Shown here one piece after another: positions 33,622 to 42,509 of a stretch of DNA of 64,000 nt. The notes under the pieces were generated by a model. It worked only from the letters and a program-made list of their open reading frames with translations, did not search any database and was not told the DNA's origin. The position numbers and the translations under genes are program-made. The first letter of the stretch is position 1. The number at the start of each line of letters is the position of its first letter. The DNA is from Flammeovirga yaeyamensis (GTDB lineage: Bacteria > Bacteroidota > Bacteroidia > Cytophagales > Flammeovirgaceae): contig NZ_CP076133.1 in assembly GCF_018736045.1 (NCBI RefSeq), positions 1,116,001 to 1,180,000 of the forward strand, read 5' to 3'.

Positions 33622-34431
33622 ATGAAATACTACAAGAACAAAAACATTTATATTACTGGTGGAACAAGTGGTATTGGGCTTGAAATGAGCAAACAATTGC
33701 TGAAGTCAGGAGCTAATGTGGTGGTGTTTGGAAGAAAAAACTTATCAGAAATAGAAAGCAAACTATCTGAAAGTACAAATGAAAATAGTGTTGCAGCAAT
33801 CTCTTTAGATACGACATCAGTTGATAGTGTAATTGAAGGATTTTCTAAAGCACAATCAATAGTTGGAGATCCTCATGTAGTCATTCATTCGGCGGGCATT
33901 GGTAGAAGTGTCGCCTTTAATCAATTTTCTGAAGACGATTTCAAAGAAACCATCAACGTCAATATTTTTGGGAGTCGTAATGTAGCAGAAGTGGCTTTTC
34001 CTTATTTAAAAAAGACAAATGGACAATTACTTTTTATTGCCTCTTTAGCAGGTATTGTCACCAATTACGGATACTCTGCCTATTCGGCTTCAAAGTTTGC
34101 CACATTGGGATTTGCAGGTGTTTTGAGAAGTGAATGGAAGCCGGAAGGTGTAAATGTTTCGGTAGCTTGTCCGCCAGAAATTGACACTCCACTTGTAGAA
34201 AAGGAAAGATTGGAATCTCCTAAAGTAGCGAAGGTACTCAAGCAATTTGCAGGGAATCTTGAACTAGACTATGCTTGTAAGATGATGTTGAAAGGTTTAT
34301 CAAAAAAGAGTTATATGATCATACCTGGCTTTAAAGCAAAGTTAGTAGCAATAACTCAGGGCATTTTTCCATCGATGAATATTTGGATAAGTGATTTGGT
34401 GATACGGGTGATAATGAAAAAGAATAAATAA
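33622..34431 (+). CDS. Short-chain dehydrogenase, 3-ketodihydrosphingosine-reductase-like
   Basis: A classical SDR Rossmann protein: NAD(P)-binding ITGGTSGIGLEM, then HSAGIGRSVAF, catalytic Ser in FIASLAG and the YSAYSASKFA active site (Tyr-x-x-x-Lys). PPEIDTPLVEKERLES after the active site and the hydrophobic C-terminus resemble KDSR-like reductases that reduce 3-ketosphinganine. Several marine Bacteroidota make sphingolipids, so the role is plausible, but other SDR substrates are possible. Confidence 0.75.
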   Translation: MKYYKNKNIYITGGTSGIGLEMSKQLLKSGANVVVFGRKNLSEIESKLSESTNENSVAAISLDTTSVDSVIEGFSKAQSIVGDPHVVIHSAGIGRSVAFNQFSEDDFKETINVNIFGSRNVAEVAFPYLKKTNGQLLFIASLAGIVTNYGYSAYSASKFATLGFAGVLRSEWKPEGVNVSVACPPEIDTPLVEKERLESPKVAKVLKQFAGNLELDYACKMMLKGLSKKSYMIIPGFKAKLVAITQGIFPSMNIWISDLVIRVIMKKNK

Positions 34432-34432
34432 G

Positions 34433-34966
34433 ATGCACATCTTTCTTACTATGCTATTTACAGTGCTCTATAGTTTATTTCTGTATTATTGGAGCACAAA
34501 TAAGCCTTTGAATTTATCACATAAGGTATCTATTCATTTAAAGTTAGCTCATTATTTTTCTTTTTCATTAACTGGAATTATTGCTATAATATTCATCAAT
34601 TTTAATATAGGTTTAAGAGGGAAATGGACTTCTAGAATGATCATACTTATCTTTTTTTTAAGTGGGATTTTATTTCATTTAATTGCAGAAAAAGAAGCTA
34701 TGAAAAAGTGGGGGTTTTGGTATTTTAAAGGCTTTTCCTTTTTACCAATAGGAATATCATTATTTACGTTTATACCCTTTTTAGGACCTGTTATCGTATT
34801 TTCTATACTAGGTCAACTTTTTATACCTGTAGACAAAATATATTATGAAGATGATCAGCTTAAAGTTCAAACTCGTTTTGTTGGGGTATTAGGACCTCCT
34901 CAATTAGAAGTTTACCAAAAGGAATTCATTTTCGAGAAAAGAATAACAGACCATAATGCTTTCTAG
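34433..34966 (+). CDS. Membrane protein, possibly truncated by an in-frame stop
   Basis: The 177-residue product has four hydrophobic segments (about 2-17, 37-58, 68-82 and 98-125), followed by a soluble tail. The TAG at 34964-34966 is followed in the same frame by 37 more codons (KYNIEEVSVSYDEDSTRIKL onward) before TAA at 35078-35080. That extension has protein-like, charged composition, so the gene probably once encoded about 215 residues. Function unknown. It starts one base after the dehydrogenase stop, so the two are likely co-transcribed. Confidence 0.65.
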   Translation: MHIFLTMLFTVLYSLFLYYWSTNKPLNLSHKVSIHLKLAHYFSFSLTGIIAIIFINFNIGLRGKWTSRMIILIFFLSGILFHLIAEKEAMKKWGFWYFKGFSFLPIGISLFTFIPFLGPVIVFSILGQLFIPVDKIYYEDDQLKVQTRFVGVLGPPQLEVYQKEFIFEKRITDHNAF

Positions 34967-35087
34967 AAATATAATATTGAAGAAGTCTCAGTATCATATG
35001 ATGAAGACTCAACAAGAATAAAATTGAAATATCGGAATGATGATAAGATGGATGTTCTAAGTTTTGAGACGGTTGATTAACTTCACT

Positions 35088-35122
35088 GTTCGTAGTATTA
35101 AGACGTAGTTGTCATTACGAAC
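35088..35122. repeat. REP-like palindrome
   Basis: GTTCGTAGT (35088-35096) and ATTACGAAC (35114-35122) can pair with one wobble. The same arms (ATTCGTAGTG / CACTACGAAT) occur at 50875-50908. Confidence 0.45.
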
Positions 35123-35232
35123 AAAAGCATAGTATAAGTTTGTATACTTATTACTAATACATTATCGTTTAAACTTATATTAGTAGAGTTTTAACGTAGC
35201 AAACAATTTTTTGATATATAAAACTAAACAGA

Positions 35233-35769
35233 ATGAAAAACTATTTAATCCTACTTCTGTCATTTTATTTTTTTAGTTGTGATAATGAAATAACGACTTT
35301 AACTTTTGAAAGCGTTGGTGTTTCATTAGATTACCCTTCTAATTGGACTGAAATTAATGATAATTCAATTGTTTTTGGTATTGCAGATATTTCACTTTTA
35401 GAAGGAGGTGGTTCGAGTATACTTCTACAAAATACAGATTCCGTACAATCCAGTTTTTATGGAATCAAAACTTTTGAAGAATATGTAGATGCACTTTACA
35501 ATAATGTATTATTAGATAGTAATAATTTATTGACTGAGAACCTTAAAGATATCTATCTAAATAAGACAAAATGTAAAAGATTTTCGGTTGAAAAAGAAGG
35601 TAAGTTGACAAAGGTAATTCAAACTACGTACTTGTTTAATTATAATAGTAAGTATTATAATATTATTTTAACAGAACCACTTGGTATTGGAAAAAATAAA
35701 CATAATGAAAATCTAAAGATATTGTTGAGTCTAGGATTAAAAAGCACTGACGTTAATAAGTTGCTTTAA
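35233..35769 (+). CDS. Small lipoprotein of unknown function
   Basis: A 178-residue lipoprotein (lipobox FYFFSC). The mature part begins FESVGVSLDYPSNWTEINDN, which resembles the start of PsbP-like domains in bacterial lipoproteins. No further domain is certain. Related repeats of about 42 bp flank the gene (35112-35154 and 35783-35824), each with CATTACGAAC or CACTACGAAC and ATAAGTTTG, suggesting it may have been inserted or duplicated as a unit. Confidence 0.7.
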   Translation: MKNYLILLLSFYFFSCDNEITTLTFESVGVSLDYPSNWTEINDNSIVFGIADISLLEGGGSSILLQNTDSVQSSFYGIKTFEEYVDALYNNVLLDSNNLLTENLKDIYLNKTKCKRFSVEKEGKLTKVIQTTYLFNYNSKYYNIILTEPLGIGKNKHNENLKILLSLGLKSTDVNKLL

Positions 35770-35782
35770 TAAAATATATAAA

Positions 35783-35824
35783 GTCACTACGAACTTATAA
35801 ATCGTATAAGTTTGCAACTTATTA
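35783..35824 (+). repeat. Downstream copy of the repeat flanking the lipoprotein gene
   Basis: CACTACGAAC then GTATAAGTTTGCAACTTATTAC resembles CATTACGAAC then GTATAAGTTTGTATACTTATTAC at 35112-35154. The ATAAGTT / AACTTAT arms form a small hairpin, also seen at 51544-51560. Confidence 0.4.
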
Positions 35825-35872
35825 CAACTATTTAAAATGAGCAGAATCAGAATAACTAATCAAAATCTAACT

Positions 35873-36550
35873 ATGAATTACAAATTTCTTCTTTTATTAT
35901 TTACAGTTACTCTTTTTTCAAATCTAGCAACCGCACAAGGTTTTTATATCGAAGCGGGAACGAATCTTTCAGATTTGAATCAACCAAAAGAGAATCATAT
36001 TGCTCCTACAAAATACCAATTAGGGTATCAAATCGGGGCCTCAAAGGATATCCCAATTAAAAATAATTTCTCTTTTTTCCCAAAATTAATGTTTGCCTAT
36101 AAACGAGAATATTTTGAGGAATATTTTTATCTGCCTAATGACCTTGGTCTTAATAGTCGTTATGGATTTAATACAAATACTAAAGAGTATCACTTGGAGA
36201 TACCATTAAATTTTAAATATAAATTTGATTTAAAATCTTCATCTGTTTTTATACTTTTTGGTCCATACCTTAATATACTTATATCTGATAATTCTAAATC
36301 TGAATTAGTGATAAATAATATTCCAGAACCTTTTGACCTAGGAAAAATGTCTTTCTCTAGAAATTTAGATTATGGCTTTAATTTTGGAGTTGGGTATCAA
36401 AAGAAAAGATTTATTGTAAATGCATCAATGGATTATGGTTTATACAGAGATATTAGTACTGAATACTCTGATGAATTCTCGGAATTTAATACGACTTACT
36501 CTAATAGAAACTTTACTTATCGATTACAAGTTGGGTATCAGATTTTTTAA
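35873..36550 (+). CDS. Outer-membrane beta-barrel protein
   Basis: ATG at 35873 starts a clear signal peptide (FLLLLFTVTLFSNLATAQG); an in-frame ATG at 35837 would put 12 polar residues before it and is less likely. The 225-residue protein has alternating amphipathic strands and ends with the aromatic YRLQVGYQIF, typical of barrel insertion signals. It resembles the PorT/OMP_b-brl_2 small-barrel group of Bacteroidota. Role unknown. Confidence 0.75.
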   Translation: MNYKFLLLLFTVTLFSNLATAQGFYIEAGTNLSDLNQPKENHIAPTKYQLGYQIGASKDIPIKNNFSFFPKLMFAYKREYFEEYFYLPNDLGLNSRYGFNTNTKEYHLEIPLNFKYKFDLKSSSVFILFGPYLNILISDNSKSELVINNIPEPFDLGKMSFSRNLDYGFNFGVGYQKKRFIVNASMDYGLYRDISTEYSDEFSEFNTTYSNRNFTYRLQVGYQIF

Positions 36551-36599
36551 TTATTAGTTTTGAAATAGAATATTTTATGAGTTTCTAAGTAAAGATCCT

Positions 36600-37184
36600 A
36601 TGACACCAAAACAAATAGAAAGAGTTCAGAATAAAATTAAGAAAATCCGTAAAGCACTTTCAGATGAAAGAAGACGTTTTGGCGGATATCATGATGGACG
36701 AGGACTTCGATACGCACCTTTCGAACTCTATTTAAAAATTCAAGATTATAAAGGCGGAGCTACTTATTTAAGATGGTTTCTAAAAAACTTTCCGGATGAT
36801 TATGGTTTTCCTACCCTTTGGATAATGTCTTCAATTATCTATTTTAAAAATAAAAAGAAAAAGGAAGCAGAGAAAATGGTGTTAACCACATTTTTTAATG
36901 ATCCAGTGGTTTTTAATATCTTCATAGATACTCCAATTGAATATGTAACGAGCACCCATTTTAATCTTGATGCTATCCAAGAATTTTATACAGAATTGCA
37001 ACAGAAAAACGATTTGTCTGATTTTAAAACTTGGTTATTAGATTTTACCACAACTGAGAAATTTCTTCATTATAAAAAAGAATATTTATTGTTAGAAGAA
37101 AAATTGACTTCTTCTCAAAAAGAGAGTGAAAGGAAGGGGATTTTAGAGCTTCAATCTAAGTTAACGGATTTGAGTACCTATTAA
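36600..37184 (+). CDS. Helical hypothetical protein
   Basis: A 194-residue, mostly helical, basic protein beginning MTPKQIERVQNKIKKIRKAL and containing RYAPFELYLKIQDYKGGATY; helix pairs in the middle (YLRWFLKNFPDDYGFPTLWI) resemble TPR-type repeats. The last 40 residues look coiled-coil forming. No named family. The VanW gene starts 15 bases later and is probably co-transcribed. Confidence 0.65.
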   Translation: MTPKQIERVQNKIKKIRKALSDERRRFGGYHDGRGLRYAPFELYLKIQDYKGGATYLRWFLKNFPDDYGFPTLWIMSSIIYFKNKKKKEAEKMVLTTFFNDPVVFNIFIDTPIEYVTSTHFNLDAIQEFYTELQQKNDLSDFKTWLLDFTTTEKFLHYKKEYLLLEEKLTSSQKESERKGILELQSKLTDLSTY

Positions 37185-37199
37185 TCAGACAATCAAAGT

Positions 37200-38018
37200 A
37201 TGAGCAAAAAACTTCTATCGCAAAGACATCCCATTTTTTATTTTATTTCGATATGGATACGAAGAATAATTCGTTTAGTGTCCATGCAATTTGATGGAAG
37301 AACTTATGCTCAAAATCGACAAGTAGATAAATTACCTTATCGGGTTAAAAAACATCAATCTAAATTGATAAGAAAACTCGGCGAAACAGATTTAACTTTA
37401 CAATACAATAAGGTAGAAAACCTGAAAATTGTCATCGGTTGTTTAAATGGTTTAATAATTAAGCCCGGGGAAACATTCTCTTTTTACCATTTAGTAGGTC
37501 GACCAACAAAATCAAGAGGTTTTAAAGAAGGGATGGAGTTATCTTTTGGAAAGGCTCAATCAGGTATAGGTGGAGGGATTTGTCAAAGTACCAATTTATT
37601 GCATTGGTTAGCATTGCATAGTCCATTGACTGTATCAGAAAGGCATCATCATAGTATTGACCCATTTCCTGACCAAGGTAGAGTATTGCCTTGGGCTAGT
37701 GGTTCTGCCATTTTCTATAATTATTTAGATTTCCAATTGACGAATAATACAGAGTGGACCTTTCAAATTAATTTATGGATGACTGAAAAGACAATAGACG
37801 GAGAAATTAGAGTAAATGAAGAATTAGATTTTGCCTACCACGTTTACGAAACAGATCATCAGTTTTTAAAAAAAGGGAGTGAGTTTTATCGAACAAACAA
37901 AATTTGGAGAAAGAAAATTGCTAAATTCCAAAGCGGGAAATTATTAGATAATGAGTTATTATATGAGAATTATGGCAAGATGCTTTATACACCTGATGAG
38001 TATCAGGAAATTTCTTAA
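37200..38018 (+). CDS. VanW family protein
   Basis: The central region (about residues 85-205) carries the VanW signature (PF04294): GETFSFYHLVGRPTKSRGF, then GIGGGICQSTNLLHWLAL, HHHSIDPFPDQGRVLPWASG and AIFYNYLDFQL. The family was named from vancomycin-resistance clusters, but its activity is not established and it does not imply resistance. No signal peptide; a basic N-terminus only. From 38019 to 38299 I see no other gene or clear signal. Confidence 0.8.
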   Translation: MSKKLLSQRHPIFYFISIWIRRIIRLVSMQFDGRTYAQNRQVDKLPYRVKKHQSKLIRKLGETDLTLQYNKVENLKIVIGCLNGLIIKPGETFSFYHLVGRPTKSRGFKEGMELSFGKAQSGIGGGICQSTNLLHWLALHSPLTVSERHHHSIDPFPDQGRVLPWASGSAIFYNYLDFQLTNNTEWTFQINLWMTEKTIDGEIRVNEELDFAYHVYETDHQFLKKGSEFYRTNKIWRKKIAKFQSGKLLDNELLYENYGKMLYTPDEYQEIS

Positions 38019-38299
38019 ATATCACAAAACTTAAAAAGCATTCTAATAATTGCACTTTTATCATTTCTTCTTATCGTCAGAATAATCAAAAAAGCGAAAT
38101 AGCCCTGTAAATTTTCTTCACCTTATCTCTAATACAGTTCACAACGTCTTCATTAACAAAAAAACGCTGCTTATGTAAGATTTGAGCTAATGAAAGATAT
38201 AAGCAAACTAGTACGGTAATTATAAATACTGCAATTTTGAGGTACTATCAAGGGTTTAACCATCCTTTGACCTATTTTTTTGACGACGAACTGAAAGAA

Positions 38300-41200
38300 A
38301 TGAATAAATTAAATCTACTTTTACTACTGCTTTGCTTTAATATATCAGTAAATGCAGAGTTAAAAAACAACCGTTTTGATAGGATATATGATATCCATGG
38401 TCTGAATCAAAATACAGTATCTTCTATACATCAAGATAAATCTGGATTTATTTGGTTGGGCACCCCTAATGGATTATTCCGATATAATGGAAATGAGTTC
38501 AAGTCATTTATCCATCAGCCGGGAGAAGAAAATACTTTAATAAATAGTTCGATTCAATCGATATTCGAAGACGCTAACGAGCACTTATGGTTGGTGACTT
38601 CTACTGGGTTGTCATTGTACGATTTGAACACCGAGAAGTTTATCACTCCAAAGAATTTTAATAAACTGATTGCTCCTGATGAGAGGATTAAAAAAATTCA
38701 ATCAATAGACGACAAGCAATTATTGATATTAACGACTCACAAACTCCATAAGGTGACTATTGGCGAACATTACCAATTGAGTTCGGAAGTCATTAAAGAG
38801 ACCGAAAAATCTGGAGTACATTATCATTCGGTAAATGTAAATAATGGAAAGCTTTATCTCTTAAATTATAATGAAATAGAAGTTTTTCAGTATAATGGAG
38901 AAGAATATGTTAAACAGTATGCTTTAAAGGCGACTGATCTTCATCAGAATGGTTTTTGGTCTAGTACTGTTGATTTGGTGAATGATAAATTGTACATCAC
39001 CTCTAAGAAAAAGATTTTTGAATTTGAACTGAATTGGGAAAAAATCAAATTGGTCAATACCTTAGAAATTAAGGCAGAGGAAGCTGCTTTTAAAAATGCT
39101 TCAATTAAGCAAGTTAAGATCGATCAAAATGGTATTGTTTGGGTAATTACACATGCAGATGGTGTTTTCTCTTACGATACACACACAAAGAAATTTAATC
39201 ATTACTACAACACGGTAGAAAACTCATCTATATCAAGTAATATTATTAACGATATTCTATTGGATGATTCTGGAACATATTGGTTCGCTACAGGGCACGG
39301 ATCTATTAGTATTCTAAACCCAATGAAGAAGCCTTTCCATAATATCTCGAATAACTACTACAGGCCTAAAAGCCTTTCTTCTAACCTTATCAATTCTATT
39401 TTTATCGATAAAAATCAGAAACTATGGGTGGGGCATTATGGAAAAGGTCTGAATATCAGCAATGAGAGATTTAAACTTGAGAATGCAGAACAGATAGATT
39501 TTGAATCCTATTTTGATAATACATCTATTTCTTCCATCAAGAAAATTGATGATAAAGTCTACATCTCTTCATCTACAGGATTGTATGTAACAGATGAGGA
39601 TCACCGTAACTTCGATCGTATTTTTCCACAGACTAAACATTCTATCTATCATGTTGATATTGTAGAGAAGATCAATAATACGCTAATTATTTACGCTTAT
39701 GGTCAGTTTTTCCTTATGGATGAACAAACAAAAAAAGTAACAAAGGCCAATAGCTTAATTAAGAATATAGATTTGTTGAAGAACATCATGGTCATTCAAA
39801 TATTAAATGATAATGATAAAGGACTTTATTTAGGTACCAACAAGGGATTGTTCTATCTGTCATTTTCTGATACATTCGAGGTAAACAAAGTAACGGATAA
39901 TGAAGAGGCAGAATTCTATATGAGTAGAATTTTTGTAATGCACCGTTCTAAGTCCGAGAAAGATGTGCTTTGGGTAGGAACCTTTGGCGACGGTCTTTAT
40001 AAGTGCAAATTCAAAAACGGAAAAGTGGTAGAATACGAGCTATTCTCACAAAAAGATGGTCTGCCAGACAATGTAGTTTACAGTATTGTAGATGGTACCG
40101 ACGAATCTTTATGGATCTCTACAGATGGCGGAATCGCAAAAATCTACCCTAAGTCAAAACAAATTAAAGTATACGATGTAAGCGACGGCTTGCTTGCTGA
40201 TAACTTCAGAAGAAGTGCTTATTTTAAAATGGATGATGGTACTATCCTCATGGGTAATCTTAGAGGGATTACCGCTTTCAATCCATTGGATATTAAAGAT
40301 GATGAAATCGTACCACGCCCTCAGATTTTGAAATTGAAGATCAGAAATGAAGAAATTAATCCTTTGATGGAGTACGAGGGAGTAACATTACTTCAGAAAC
40401 CTATTTATAAGACAGATGAAATTGTTATTCCTTACGATCTGAATCAAATTAACTTAGAGTTTGGAGCCATGCAATACAATGCTAAAAATGGTATCCAATA
40501 CTCTTACAGAATGCTAGGGGTGGATAAAAAGTGGATTCAGGCAGGGCAGAATCAGCAAAGTGCCAATTTTGTGAAATTGCCAAGTGGAGAGTATACATTC
40601 GAACTTAAAGCCTCAAACAGTGATGGAGTAGAAAGCACTGAAATCAAAAGACTAAAGATTACAGTTTTAAAGCCATGGTATAAAACAACTTTCGCTTACC
40701 TTGTTTATACATTGTTGTTAGCAGTAGTTGTGGTAGGGGTAGTCTTCTATCTTAGATATTTATTTAGATTAAAGCAATCGATCTTATTAGAAAAGAAAGA
40801 CAAGGAACATATCAAAGAAATCAACGAGGCGAAGTTGAAGTTCTTTACGAACATCAGTCATGAACTAAGAACACCACTTACGCTAATTTTAAGTCCATTA
40901 GAAAAGCTGACTTACGATAAGAAGTTGCCAGAAGATTTAAAGGAATATGTGGAGAATATCAATACCAACGGTCAACGTTTATTGAACCTTACCAATTCAC
41001 TGATTGATTTCAGAAAGATAGGTGAGGGTGAAATGAAGATCTATCCGGTTTTCCATGATGTCACTCCTTTTGTGACTAAAACAGCAGAAGCTTTCCATGA
41101 CTATGCCAAGGACAAAGAAATTGATTATAACATCGATGTAAAACATGTGCCGATTAATGGTTGGATTGACAAAGGTACCATGGAAAGAATTTTGTTTAAT

Positions 41201-42367
41201 TTACTTTCTAACGCATTTAAGTATACGCCAAAAGGTGGAAAAGTATCTTTCTCAATTGATAAAGTAGAAGATGAACTTCAGTTGATAGTTTCGGATACAG
41301 GTCTTGGAATGGACAAAGATGAAACCGAAAAAATCTTTGATAGATTCTATAGAGGTGATAATGAGGAAACTTTATTTGGAAGCAGTGGTATTGGTCTAAA
41401 CTTGGTACAACAACTTCTTAAGCTGCATCATGGTACTATAAAAGTGGATAGTGAAAAAGGAAAAGGAAGCAAGTTTACGGTCTGTATTCCTCTTCTGCAT
41501 CCAGAATTTGATAAATCAGAAGGTATTATTGAAGAAGTAGAAAATGTGATTACTGATGATCAAAATAAAGCACAAATTAAAGGAGATAAACATAAATTAT
41601 TGATAGTTGATGATAATGTGGAGATCCTCAAAATGGTTAAAAATCTTTTCCATGAAGAATACGAAGTTCACACCGCAGAAAACGGTATTGATGGCTTAGA
41701 AGTCGCCTTAAAAGCTACTCCTGATGTGATTATTCTTGATGTAAACATGCCAAAAATGAATGGTTACGAATTGGCAGAGAAGTTAAAAGAAAATGTACAG
41801 ACGAGTCATGTACCTATCATTTTCTTAACCGCAATGAGCGATTTGGGTAGTAGACAGAAAGCTTTAGAAAAAGGTGGTCAGTTACATATTGGTAAGCCGT
41901 TTTCTCCGTATTTATTGGAACTACAGATTAACAATATCATCTCTCAGAAAGATAAGGAGAGAGAGATTCTTAAGAAGAACATTATTATGAGTGCTGACAA
42001 AGAAAAAGTACTCACAAAAGATGAAAAATTCCTTCAGGACATCAAAAAGATTTTAGAAGAGGATTATGATAACGACGAGTTTACTGTAGAGGAACTATCG
42101 GTAAAAGTAAATATGTCGTACATCCAATTTTATAGAAAATTTAAGGCAGTAACGGGCATCACTGCCAACGAATATTTAAGAATGTATCGTTTAGAAAAAG
42201 CGTCTCACTTATTAAGTAACGACGAGAATATTACCGTAAGAGAGGTAATGTATAACGTTGGATTTAACAGTCAGAGTTACTTCACTAAAGCGTTTAAGAA
42301 GGAGTATGGTTTAACGCCGGCTGAATTCAAAAAGAAGAAAAAAGAAGAAAGAACACAAATGGTTTAA
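38300..42367 (+). CDS. Hybrid two-component system sensor-regulator (PUL type)
   Basis: The signal peptide starts at ATG 38300 (MNKLNLLLLLLCFNISVNA); an in-frame TTG upstream at 38237 is unlikely. The order in 1355 residues is: periplasmic two-propeller Reg_prop sensor (GLNQNTVSSIHQDKSGFIWL and many repeats, about 30-730), Y_Y_Y domain (about 735-795), one membrane helix (about 797-823), histidine kinase with His854 (FFTNISHELRTPLT), HATPase (GIGLNLVQQLLKLHHG), receiver with Asp1147 (VIILDVNMPKMNG), and AraC-type HTH (about 1250-1350). Such HTCS proteins sense oligosaccharides and switch on PUL genes. The downstream enzyme genes are the natural targets. Confidence 0.95.
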   Translation: MNKLNLLLLLLCFNISVNAELKNNRFDRIYDIHGLNQNTVSSIHQDKSGFIWLGTPNGLFRYNGNEFKSFIHQPGEENTLINSSIQSIFEDANEHLWLVTSTGLSLYDLNTEKFITPKNFNKLIAPDERIKKIQSIDDKQLLILTTHKLHKVTIGEHYQLSSEVIKETEKSGVHYHSVNVNNGKLYLLNYNEIEVFQYNGEEYVKQYALKATDLHQNGFWSSTVDLVNDKLYITSKKKIFEFELNWEKIKLVNTLEIKAEEAAFKNASIKQVKIDQNGIVWVITHADGVFSYDTHTKKFNHYYNTVENSSISSNIINDILLDDSGTYWFATGHGSISILNPMKKPFHNISNNYYRPKSLSSNLINSIFIDKNQKLWVGHYGKGLNISNERFKLENAEQIDFESYFDNTSISSIKKIDDKVYISSSTGLYVTDEDHRNFDRIFPQTKHSIYHVDIVEKINNTLIIYAYGQFFLMDEQTKKVTKANSLIKNIDLLKNIMVIQILNDNDKGLYLGTNKGLFYLSFSDTFEVNKVTDNEEAEFYMSRIFVMHRSKSEKDVLWVGTFGDGLYKCKFKNGKVVEYELFSQKDGLPDNVVYSIVDGTDESLWISTDGGIAKIYPKSKQIKVYDVSDGLLADNFRRSAYFKMDDGTILMGNLRGITAFNPLDIKDDEIVPRPQILKLKIRNEEINPLMEYEGVTLLQKPIYKTDEIVIPYDLNQINLEFGAMQYNAKNGIQYSYRMLGVDKKWIQAGQNQQSANFVKLPSGEYTFELKASNSDGVESTEIKRLKITVLKPWYKTTFAYLVYTLLLAVVVVGVVFYLRYLFRLKQSILLEKKDKEHIKEINEAKLKFFTNISHELRTPLTLILSPLEKLTYDKKLPEDLKEYVENINTNGQRLLNLTNSLIDFRKIGEGEMKIYPVFHDVTPFVTKTAEAFHDYAKDKEIDYNIDVKHVPINGWIDKGTMERILFNLLSNAFKYTPKGGKVSFSIDKVEDELQLIVSDTGLGMDKDETEKIFDRFYRGDNEETLFGSSGIGLNLVQQLLKLHHGTIKVDSEKGKGSKFTVCIPLLHPEFDKSEGIIEEVENVITDDQNKAQIKGDKHKLLIVDDNVEILKMVKNLFHEEYEVHTAENGIDGLEVALKATPDVIILDVNMPKMNGYELAEKLKENVQTSHVPIIFLTAMSDLGSRQKALEKGGQLHIGKPFSPYLLELQINNIISQKDKEREILKKNIIMSADKEKVLTKDEKFLQDIKKILEEDYDNDEFTVEELSVKVNMSYIQFYRKFKAVTGITANEYLRMYRLEKASHLLSNDENITVREVMYNVGFNSQSYFTKAFKKEYGLTPAEFKKKKKEERTQMV

Positions 42368-42509
42368 TTGATAGTAAAAAGCAACGATTAGATATATATC
42401 GTTTAAAGAGAATCATTAAAAGCGGGTAGTTTTACAAAAAATAATTTTGATAACTACTCGCCTTTTCTGTCCGTCTACTTACAGAATGGGTAAACTACTC
42501 TTATTTGAA

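Noticed and set aside
37200-38018. Vancomycin resistance
   Set aside because: VanW alone is widespread and has no proven resistance role; no vanHAX-type genes are present.
38237-38299. Upstream TTG start for the hybrid sensor
   Set aside because: It would put 21 residues before a clear signal peptide that begins at ATG 38300.
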